DNA of 64,000 nt from JANSYL01 sp965229695. Its GTDB lineage: Bacteria > Pseudomonadota > Alphaproteobacteria > Rhodobacterales > Rhodobacteraceae. The notes beneath the pieces are model-generated. The model had not been told where the DNA came from. It made no database searches and saw only the letters and a list, made by a program, of their open reading frames with translations. Positions 42,406 to 49,783 of this stretch are shown one piece after another; position 1 is the first letter of the stretch, and the number at the start of each line of letters is the position of its first letter. Position numbers and translations under genes: made by a program. The stretch lies in contig OZ245921.1 of the NCBI GenBank assembly GCA_965229695.1, positions 496,001-560,000 on the forward strand. The letters are read 5' to 3'.

Positions 42406-42452
42406 GACCCTTCGCAAATCTGCGAAGCGCGTCAGCGGCTTTTTTGTTTTTT
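42399..42452 (+). terminator. NasT-controlled leader terminator before nrtA
   Basis: Outer stem GCCGCT...AGCGGC (42399-42404 with 42434-42439), GAC/GTC, and inner stem CTTCGCA/TGCGAAG (42410-42416 with 42421-42427) around AATC; then T-rich 42440-42452. It would stop transcription before nrtA unless NasT stabilises P2. Confidence 0.9.
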
Positions 42453-42494
42453 GTCCGACCCTCCCCACAGGACACCAGGTAGGAGACCACCAGA

Positions 42495-43850
42495 ATGAAG
42501 CGACTGATGATCGCCCTTGCTGCCAGCACCGCCCTTGCGGGCCCGCTGGCGGCGCAAGAGCTTGAAGTTGATGAACTGACATTCGGCTTTATCAAACTGA
42601 CCGACATGGCCCCGCTCGCCATCGCGTATGAGATGGGCTATTTCGAAGACGAAGGCCTGTTCGTCACCCTGGAAGCCCAGGCCAACTGGCGCGTGCTGCT
42701 GGATGGCGTGATCGACGGCACGCTGGACGGCGCCCATATGCTGGCCGGTCAGCCCATCGCGGCCACCATCGGCTACGGCACCCAGGCCAATATCATCACC
42801 CCCTTCTCGATGGACCTGAACGGCAACGGCATCACGGTGTCGAACGATGTCTGGGAGCTGATGCGCCCGCATATCCCGTCGATGGAAGATGGCCGCCCAC
42901 AACACCCGATCAGCGCCGAAGCGCTGGTGCCGGTCGTCGAACAGTACCGCGATGAAGGCACGCGGTTCGACATGGGCATGGTGTTCCCGGTGTCGACCCA
43001 CAACTACGAAATCCGCTTTTGGCTGGCAGCGGGCGGGTTGAACCCCGGCTTCTACAGCCCTGAAGATATTACAGGAACCATTGATGCCGACGTGTTCCTG
43101 AGCGTGACCCCGCCGCCGCAAATGCCCGCCACCTTGGAGGCTGGCACCATCTTTGGCTACGCCGTGGGCGAACCTTGGAACCAGCAAGCGGTGCAGCGCG
43201 GGATCGGCGTGCCGGTGATCACCGATTACCAGCTTTGGCCGAACAACCCCGAAAAGGTCTTTGGCATCACCGAAGAGTTCGCCGAAGCCAACCCCAACAC
43301 CACGCAGGCCATCGTGCGCGCCTTGATCCGTGCTGGCATGTGGCTGGATGAAAACGACAACGCCAACCGTCAGGAAGCGGTCGAGATCCTATCCTATCCC
43401 GAATATGTGGGCGCGGATGAGCAGGTGATCGCGGCCTCGATGACGGGCACGTTCGAATTCGAACCCGGCGATGTGCGCGACATCCCCGATTTCAACGTCT
43501 TCTTCCGGTACTACGCGACCTATCCCTACTATTCGGATGCGGTCTGGTATCTGACCCAGATGCGCCGTTGGGGCCAAATCGCCGAGCCGCAGACCGACGA
43601 ATGGTACCATGAGGTCGCCGCCCAGGTGTATCGCCCGGACATCTATCTGGAAGCCGCGCGCAGCCTGGTCGAGGATGGCTTGGCCAACGAAGCCGACTTC
43701 CCCTGGGATACCGACGGGTTCCGTGAGCCGGTCAGCGAGATGATCGACGGCATCACCTATGACGGCCGTTATCCCAACGCCTATATCGATGCCTTCCCGA
43801 TTGGCCTGACCGGCGATCAGGTGGTCGTTGAAGGCGAGGTTCAGGGGTAA
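42495..43850 (+). CDS. nrtA: Nitrate/nitrite ABC transporter substrate-binding protein NrtA
   Basis: A 451-residue periplasmic binding protein with a Sec signal (MKRLMIALAASTALAGPLAA) and no lipobox Cys, so it is probably soluble, unlike the lipoprotein NrtA of cyanobacteria. Family segments: FGFIKLTDMAPLAIAYEMGYFEDEGL, the helix-loop MLAGQPIAATIGYG, ITVSNDVWELM, and VGEPWNQQAV. It brings nitrate or nitrite to the NrtB/NrtC transporter. Expression is under the ANTAR/terminator leader immediately upstream. Confidence 0.95.
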   Translation: MKRLMIALAASTALAGPLAAQELEVDELTFGFIKLTDMAPLAIAYEMGYFEDEGLFVTLEAQANWRVLLDGVIDGTLDGAHMLAGQPIAATIGYGTQANIITPFSMDLNGNGITVSNDVWELMRPHIPSMEDGRPQHPISAEALVPVVEQYRDEGTRFDMGMVFPVSTHNYEIRFWLAAGGLNPGFYSPEDITGTIDADVFLSVTPPPQMPATLEAGTIFGYAVGEPWNQQAVQRGIGVPVITDYQLWPNNPEKVFGITEEFAEANPNTTQAIVRALIRAGMWLDENDNANRQEAVEILSYPEYVGADEQVIAASMTGTFEFEPGDVRDIPDFNVFFRYYATYPYYSDAVWYLTQMRRWGQIAEPQTDEWYHEVAAQVYRPDIYLEAARSLVEDGLANEADFPWDTDGFREPVSEMIDGITYDGRYPNAYIDAFPIGLTGDQVVVEGEVQG

Positions 43851-44101
43851 GCGACCCTTGGGTTTCCCCCACCCTGCGATGCCAAGCGCAACTGTAGGAT
43901 GGGTGAAACCCACCGCCCCCACCCCAGAATGCTGCGGGCGCAAAGGATCGCGCCCGCAGAACCGCACAAAAAACAGGCGGAAAAGCGCGTGTACACAAGC
44001 CGTACACACCCCGTGCACAGCCCGTACATACGCGCGCCCGTTCCGCCCCCTAACCCGATCCATCGCGCCCGCCATGCCGCACCGCAAAGGAACCCGAGTT
44101 C
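43851..44101. repeat. Repeat-rich gap between nrtA and nrtB
   Basis: Three structures lie here. (1) A REP-like imperfect palindrome of about 54 bp, TGGGTTTC...GAAACCCA (43859-43912), including GGATGGGTGAAACCCACC. (2) A perfect 10-bp hairpin CTGCGGGCGC/GCGCCCGCAG (43932-43941, 43950-43959). (3) Four tandem 11-bp units of the type GT(A/G)CA(C/T)A...C at 43991-44034. No gene is present. Confidence 0.7.
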
Positions 44102-45178
44102 ATGACGACGATTGACCCAAATTTCGAGGCCGACGCCGCCCGCGAAGCCCGGCGCGAACGCCGCTTCACCCAGATCAACAAAGCTGACACCTGGTTCAAA
44201 GTTCTGGGCCTGGCCTGGATCACGCCGATCCTGCGCATCGGCGCTGGCGATAACCCCCGCGCCCAGATGGGCGAGATCTGGCGGCTGTTGGGTGTGCCGC
44301 TTTTGGCGATTGCGGCCTTTCTGATGCTCTGGGGCACGCTGGCCCCACAGGTGCAAACCTCGCTTGGGGCCATCCCTGGCCCGGCCCAGGTTTGGGAACA
44401 GGTGATCAACCTGAATGAAGATGCCGAGCGCACCCGCGAGCGCGCGGCGGCGTTTTACGAACGCCAAGACGCGCGCAATGCCGACCGCATCGCCAATGGT
44501 GAAGAACCGCGCTATCGCGAGTTCACCGGCGCGCCGACCTTTTACCAGCAAATCTGGACCTCGATCAAAACGGTCTTTTTCGGCTTCCTGCTGGCCACGG
44601 TGGTGGCCGTGCCACTTGGGATTGCTGCCGGTCTTTCGGTCACCGCCAATGCCGCGCTGAACCCGATCATTCAGGTGTTCAAGCCGGTCAGCCCACTGGC
44701 CTGGCTGCCCATCGTTTCGATCGTGGTGTCAGCCGTTTACACCAGCGACGATGGCTGGTTTGAAAAATCCTTTTTGGTGTCGGCCATCACGGTGACGCTG
44801 TGTTCGCTGTGGCCGACCCTGATCAACACCGCGCTGGGTGTGTCGAGCATCGACAAAGACCTGATCAACGTGTCGAAAGTGCTGAAAATGGGCACCTGGA
44901 CCAAGATCACCAAGCTGGTGCTGCCCTCGGCCCTGCCCCTGATCTTTACCGGTTTGCGCCTGTCGCTGGGCGTGGGTTGGATGGTGCTGATCGCCGCGGA
45001 AATGCTGGCGCAGAACCCCGGGCTTGGCAAATTCGTCTGGGATGAGTTCCAGAACGGGTCATCCGACAGTTTGGGCCGGATCATGGTGGCAGTTTTCACC
45101 ATCGGGATCATCGGCTTCCTGCTGGATCGCCTGATGTTCACCATCCAGTCGCTTTTCACTTTCACCAACAATCGCTGA
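44102..45178 (+). CDS. nrtB: Nitrate ABC transporter permease NrtB
   Basis: A 358-residue inner-membrane permease. A cytoplasmic N-terminus of about 65 residues leads into a first helix (LLGVPLLAIAAFLMLWGTLA), then a charged, helical, probably periplasmic insert of about 65-70 residues (LNEDAERTRERAAAFYERQDAR), then the conserved core with VFFGFLLATVVAVPLGIAAGLSV and the EAA loop KVLKMGTWTKITKLVLPSALPL. The NrtB class is normally about 280 residues, so the insert is notable, as in the permease at 34412. It lies ten bases before the ATPase gene. Confidence 0.94.
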   Translation: MTTIDPNFEADAAREARRERRFTQINKADTWFKVLGLAWITPILRIGAGDNPRAQMGEIWRLLGVPLLAIAAFLMLWGTLAPQVQTSLGAIPGPAQVWEQVINLNEDAERTRERAAAFYERQDARNADRIANGEEPRYREFTGAPTFYQQIWTSIKTVFFGFLLATVVAVPLGIAAGLSVTANAALNPIIQVFKPVSPLAWLPIVSIVVSAVYTSDDGWFEKSFLVSAITVTLCSLWPTLINTALGVSSIDKDLINVSKVLKMGTWTKITKLVLPSALPLIFTGLRLSLGVGWMVLIAAEMLAQNPGLGKFVWDEFQNGSSDSLGRIMVAVFTIGIIGFLLDRLMFTIQSLFTFTNNR

Positions 45179-45187
45179 GGCAGGGCC

Positions 45188-46888
45188 ATGTCCGTTCTTG
45201 AATTGAAGAATGTCTGGAAGAGCTTCGGGGAAACCGATGTGCTGAAAGACATCAACCTGACCGTGGAGGAGGGCGAGTTTCTTGTGCTCCTCGGGTTTTC
45301 GGGCACCGGGAAGACGACGCTGATCAACCTGATGGCGGGGCTTGAGATGCCCAGCAAAGGCAGCGTCAGTTTCAAAGGTCAGGCGGTGGTTGAACCGTCA
45401 CCTGAGCGCGGGGTGATCTTTCAAAGCTATTCGCTGATGCCCTGGCTGACGGTGAACGGAAATGTGGGCCTGGCGGTCGACACGATGTTCCCCAATCTGG
45501 GCAAGGCCGAGCGCGCCGAGAAGGTGGCCCATTATGTCGAGATGGTGGGTTTGAGCCATGCTGCCGGTCGGCGCCCGGCGGAGTTGTCGGGGGGGATGCG
45601 CCAGCGGGTGAATGTGGCCCGTGCCTTGGCGATGGACCCCGAGATGCTGCTGCTGGATGAGCCGCTTTCGGCCTTGGATGCGCTGACCCGCGCCAATCTG
45701 GCCGATGAGATCGAGCGGATTTGGGAGGCCGACAAGAAGACCTGCGTTCTGATCACCAATGATGTGGATGAGGCGATTTTGCTGGCCGACCGGATCATTC
45801 CTTTGAATCCCGATGGGACATTGGCGGACGCCTTTGAGGTGAAGATCCCGCGGCCGCGCGACCGATCCGCGATGAACCATGATGAGGAATTCAAGCGCCT
45901 GCGCGCGGCGGTGACCACCTATCTGATGGATGTGGGGATCGAGGCCAAGGTGGAAGGCACGCGGGTTCTGCCCGATGTGACGCCGATCCATGGGGTGCCG
46001 AACGCGGTGGCGACCGCGGCGCAATCGGCCCTGGAAGACAAGTATCTGGAGTTTTCCAAGGTTCATAAGATTTACCCGACGCCCAAGGGCCCGCTGACCG
46101 TGGTGGAGGATTTCGATCTGAAGCTGAAGAAGGGGGAGTTTATCTCTCTCATCGGGCATTCGGGCTGCGGGAAATCGACGGCTTTGACCATGGTGGCGGG
46201 GCTGAACGAAATCTCCAAAGGGGCGATTAAGCTTGATGGCACGGGCGTGATGGGGGCCGATCCCGAACGCGCCGTGGTGTTCCAGGCACCGTCTTTGTTC
46301 CCCTGGCTCACGGCCAAGGAAAACGTCGCGGTGGGGGTGGATAAGGTTTACCCCAAAGCTTCGCAGGCCGAGCGGCAGGATGTGGTGGAATACTACCTGG
46401 AGCGGGTCGGGCTGGCCGATGCGATGGACAAGCCCGCCGTTGATCTGTCGAACGGGATGAAGCAGCGGGTGGGGATCGCGCGGGCCTTTGCGCTCAGCCC
46501 AAAATTGCTGCTGCTGGATGAGCCCTTTGGGATGCTCGACAGCCTGACGCGCTGGGAGTTGCAGGAGGTGCTGATGGAGGTGTGGAGCCGCACCAAAGTC
46601 ACCGCGATCTGCGTGACCCATGATGTGGATGAGGCGATCCTGCTGGCGGATCGGGTGGTGATGATGACCAATGGGCCGCGGGCTACGATTGGGAAGATCA
46701 CCCATGTTGACCTGCCGCGTCCGCGCACGCGCAAGGCGCTGTTGGAGCATCCAGATTATTACGCCTATCGCCAGGATGTTCTGGATTTCCTGGAGGAATA
46801 TGAACATGGCGCAAAGCCGAAATCGCCCAGCTCTGGCGGCACACCCAAGCCCACGGCCCCTGCGCCGACGGCCGTGGCGGCGGAGTGA
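45188..46888 (+). CDS. nrtC: Nitrate transporter ATPase, two ABC domains fused in one chain
   Basis: A 566-residue protein with two complete ABC-ATPase domains, unlike cyanobacterial NrtC (ATPase plus binding-protein-like domain). Domain 1 (about 1-230): Walker A GFSGTGKT (36-43), signature LSGGMRQR (133-140), Walker B MLLLDEP, switch position Asn191 (ITNDVDEA) where His is normal. Domain 2 (about 286-525): Walker A GHSGCGKS (323-330), signature LSNGMKQR (420-427), switch His intact (VTHDVDEA). The C-terminal 40 residues are Pro/Ala/Ser-rich. The two composite ATP sites should therefore differ: one canonical, one degenerate. Stop overlaps a possible nirB GTG. Confidence 0.93.
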   Translation: MSVLELKNVWKSFGETDVLKDINLTVEEGEFLVLLGFSGTGKTTLINLMAGLEMPSKGSVSFKGQAVVEPSPERGVIFQSYSLMPWLTVNGNVGLAVDTMFPNLGKAERAEKVAHYVEMVGLSHAAGRRPAELSGGMRQRVNVARALAMDPEMLLLDEPLSALDALTRANLADEIERIWEADKKTCVLITNDVDEAILLADRIIPLNPDGTLADAFEVKIPRPRDRSAMNHDEEFKRLRAAVTTYLMDVGIEAKVEGTRVLPDVTPIHGVPNAVATAAQSALEDKYLEFSKVHKIYPTPKGPLTVVEDFDLKLKKGEFISLIGHSGCGKSTALTMVAGLNEISKGAIKLDGTGVMGADPERAVVFQAPSLFPWLTAKENVAVGVDKVYPKASQAERQDVVEYYLERVGLADAMDKPAVDLSNGMKQRVGIARAFALSPKLLLLDEPFGMLDSLTRWELQEVLMEVWSRTKVTAICVTHDVDEAILLADRVVMMTNGPRATIGKITHVDLPRPRTRKALLEHPDYYAYRQDVLDFLEEYEHGAKPKSPSSGGTPKPTAPAPTAVAAE

Positions 46889-46893
46889 GCGGG

Positions 46894-49335
46894 ATGGTCA
46901 AGCAAAACCTTGTTGTGATCGGGGCCGGGATGGCCAGTGGTCGGGTGCTGGAGCATCTGCTGGAAGAAGCCCCCGACGCCTATAACATCACGCTTTTCAA
47001 CGCGGAGCCGCGTGGGAATTACAACCGCATCATGCTGTCGCCGGTTCTGTCGGGCGAGCAAAACTACAGCGATATCGTCACCCATGACGATGATTGGTAC
47101 GCCGCAAACGGGATCACCTGCCGTTTTGGCGAGCATGTGACCCGCATCGACCGCAGCGCCAAGATCGTGGAGGGCCAAAACGGCCCAGTGCCTTACGACA
47201 AGCTGCTGATCGCCACCGGCTCGGCCCCGTTTATCATTCCGGTGCAGGGCAAAGACCTGCCCGGCGTGATCACCTATCGCGACCTGGATGACACCAACGC
47301 CATGATCGCAGCCGCCGAAACGGGCGGCAAAGCGGTGGTGATCGGTGGCGGGCTTTTGGGCCTTGAGGCTGCGGCGGGCCTGGCCGAGCGCGGCATGGAT
47401 GTGACCGTGCTGCATCTGATGGGCCATCTGATGGAACGCCAGTTGGACGAGGCCGCGGGATATCTGCTGCGCAAGGATCTGGAAAAGCGCGGCATCAAAA
47501 TCCTGACCCAAGCCTCGACCGCGGCGATCCTGGGCGAGGCCCGGGTCGAAGGGGTGATGCTGGAAGACAATACCGGGCTTGAGGCCGATCTGGTGGTCAT
47601 GGCCGTGGGCATCCGCCCCGAGACGCGGCTGGCCAATGATGCGGGCCTGGACGTGGCGCGCGGTATCGAGGTCAACGCCCAGATGCAATCGGTGAGCGAC
47701 CCCGACATTTTTGCCGTGGGCGAATGTGTCGAGTTTGACGGGCATCTTTTTGGTCTGGTGGCCCCGCTTTACGATCAAGCCAAGGTTGTGGCCAAAGGCC
47801 TGCTGGACCAGCCCGAGGCCTTTGTCGTGAAAGACACGGCCACCAAGCTGAAGGTCACGGGCTGCGATCTGTTCAGCGCTGGCGATTTTGCCGATGGGCC
47901 GGGGCGCGAAGATATCGTGTTCCGTGACCCCGCACGCGGCATCTACAAACGCCTGGTGATCGAAGGCGATAAGCTGATCGGCGCGGTCATGTATGGCGAC
48001 ACGGCCGACGGCAATTGGTTTTTCGGTCTGATCAAGGATGAGACCGATATCGAAGAGATGCGCGAGACGCTGATCTTTGGACCGGCCTATCAGGGAGGTG
48101 CCTCTGCGGACCCTCTCTCAGCCGTTGCAGCCTTGCCGCCTGAGGCGGAGATTTGCGGCTGCAACGGCATTTGCAAAGGCACGATTGTGGAGGCCATCGC
48201 CGGAGGTGCCACCGATCTGGGCGCGGTCAAGGCCGAAACCAAGGCCAGCGCGTCTTGCGGGACATGTACGGGGCTGGTGGAACAGCTGTTGCAGGTCACG
48301 CTGGGCGATGCGTTTGAAATGCCCACGGCGCAGCCCATCTGTGGCTGCACCGATCTGAGCCATGAAGACCTGCGGCGGCTGATCAAGACCACGCCGCTGA
48401 AAAGCCAGGAAGCGGTCTGGCAGGAGCTTGGCTGGTCGACGCGCAATGGCTGCCATACCTGCCGCCCGGCGGTGAATTTCTATCTGCTGGCCGATTGGCC
48501 GGTGGAATATCAGGACGATCCGCAAAGCCGGTTCATCAATGAGCGCAAACACGCAAATATCCAGAAAGACGGCACATTTTCGGTGGTGCCGCGCATGTGG
48601 GGCGGGATCACCACACCCGATGAGCTGCGCGCCATTGCCGATGCCGCCGACAAATACGATGTGCCCACGGTCAAGGTGACCGGCGGCCAGCGCATCGATT
48701 TGCTGGGGGTGAAGGGGGAGGATTTGCCCAGCATCTGGGCCGATCTGAACCGGGCCGGGATGGTGTCTGGCCATGCCTATTCCAAAGGGCTTCGGACGGT
48801 AAAAACCTGTGTTGGCAGTGACCATTGCCGCTTTGGCACCCAGGACAGCACCGGTTTGGGCATCAAGCTGGAGCAGGTTCTTTGGGGATCATGGACACCG
48901 CATAAGGTGAAGCTGGCGGTATCGGGCTGCCCCCGGAACTGCGCGGAGGCGACCTGCAAGGATGTCGGCATTATCTGTGTCGATAGCGGCTATCAGGTGG
49001 GTGTCGCCGGGGCCGCCGGCATGGATCTGAAAGAGACCGAGCGGCTGTGTGATGTGGCCAGCGAGGCCGAAGCGATCGATGTGACGGTCGCCTTTATCCA
49101 GCTTTACCGGGAGAATGCGAAATATCTGGATCGGCCCTATAAATGGGTCGCGAAAGTGGGTTTGGATTGGGTCAAGGAACGCGTGGTCGAGGATTTGGCC
49201 GAACGCGCCCGGCTGATCGAGGCCTTTGAGCTGTCGCAGAGCATTTACCGCAAAGACCCTTGGGCCGAGCATGTTTCGACCCAGGCGGCGCGTTATGCGC
49301 CCTTGGCGGATCTGACCTTGGAGGCGGCGGAATGA
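46894..49335 (+). CDS. nirB: Assimilatory nitrite reductase large subunit NirB
   Basis: An 813-residue cytoplasmic enzyme reducing nitrite to ammonium with NAD(P)H. Order of parts: FAD domain (VVIGAGMASGR, 7-17), NAD(P) motif VVIGGGLLGLEAA (148-160), two BFD-like [2Fe-2S] modules (Cys421/423...455/458 and Cys483/485...520/523), ferredoxin-like half domain, and siroheme/[4Fe-4S] ligands Cys639-x5-Cys645 and Cys679-x3-Cys683. The ATG at 46894 has GGAG at good spacing; a GTG at 46885 overlapping nrtC is the alternative. Its siroheme is made by CysG encoded downstream. Confidence 0.97.
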   Translation: MVKQNLVVIGAGMASGRVLEHLLEEAPDAYNITLFNAEPRGNYNRIMLSPVLSGEQNYSDIVTHDDDWYAANGITCRFGEHVTRIDRSAKIVEGQNGPVPYDKLLIATGSAPFIIPVQGKDLPGVITYRDLDDTNAMIAAAETGGKAVVIGGGLLGLEAAAGLAERGMDVTVLHLMGHLMERQLDEAAGYLLRKDLEKRGIKILTQASTAAILGEARVEGVMLEDNTGLEADLVVMAVGIRPETRLANDAGLDVARGIEVNAQMQSVSDPDIFAVGECVEFDGHLFGLVAPLYDQAKVVAKGLLDQPEAFVVKDTATKLKVTGCDLFSAGDFADGPGREDIVFRDPARGIYKRLVIEGDKLIGAVMYGDTADGNWFFGLIKDETDIEEMRETLIFGPAYQGGASADPLSAVAALPPEAEICGCNGICKGTIVEAIAGGATDLGAVKAETKASASCGTCTGLVEQLLQVTLGDAFEMPTAQPICGCTDLSHEDLRRLIKTTPLKSQEAVWQELGWSTRNGCHTCRPAVNFYLLADWPVEYQDDPQSRFINERKHANIQKDGTFSVVPRMWGGITTPDELRAIADAADKYDVPTVKVTGGQRIDLLGVKGEDLPSIWADLNRAGMVSGHAYSKGLRTVKTCVGSDHCRFGTQDSTGLGIKLEQVLWGSWTPHKVKLAVSGCPRNCAEATCKDVGIICVDSGYQVGVAGAAGMDLKETERLCDVASEAEAIDVTVAFIQLYRENAKYLDRPYKWVAKVGLDWVKERVVEDLAERARLIEAFELSQSIYRKDPWAEHVSTQAARYAPLADLTLEAAE

Positions 49336-49450
49336 GCCTTGGTCGGGATCGGTTTGAATTTGGTCTCGGCGCCTGCGGCGCCGATCCGGGCGAGGGGCCA
49401 GCCCCTCGCGCTCCCCGGGATATTTTTGAAACAGAGAAGGGGATCGGGCG
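49336..49450 (+). repeat. Dispersed intergenic element between nirB and nirD
   Basis: GAGGGGC/GCCCCTC hairpin (about 49392-49407), then CTCCCCGGGATATTTTTGAAACAGAGAAG. It matches the layout at 18550-18590. It interrupts an otherwise tightly packed operon and may act as a processing or partial termination site. Confidence 0.55.
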
Positions 49451-49783
49451 ATGAGTTGGATCGATATCGGATCGCTGGAAGATGTCCCTTTGCGCGGGGC
49501 GCGTTTGGTGAAGACGGCGATGGGTTGTGTGGCCGTGTTTCGCACCGCCGAGGCGGAGGTTTTCGCCGCCTCGAACCGCTGCCCGCATAAGGGGGGGCCA
49601 TTGGTTGAAGGGATTGTGCATGGGCAGCAGGTGACCTGCCCGCTGCATAATTGGGTGTTCGATCTGAACACTGGCCAGGCGCAGGGGGCCGATGAGGGGC
49701 AGATTGCCACCTATCCGGTGCGCGTCGAGCAGGGGCGCATCCTGATCGATGGCGCAGCGATCGGCGCGCAGCGGGCGGCCTGA
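49451..49783 (+). CDS. nirD: Nitrite reductase small subunit NirD (Rieske type)
   Basis: A 110-residue protein with a Rieske [2Fe-2S] fold. Ligands are visible: Cys44 and His46 in CPHKGGPL, and Cys63 and His66 in CPLHNWVF. NirD pairs with NirB and is needed for activity. Its stop overlaps the nasA start by one base (TGATG). Confidence 0.95.
   Translation: MSWIDIGSLEDVPLRGARLVKTAMGCVAVFRTAEAEVFAASNRCPHKGGPLVEGIVHGQQVTCPLHNWVFDLNTGQAQGADEGQIATYPVRVEQGRILIDGAAIGAQRAA

Noticed and set aside
43991..44034. The 11-bp repeats as plasmid-type iterons or an origin
   Set aside because: They lie inside the nitrate operon with no rep gene, DnaA box cluster or partition gene.
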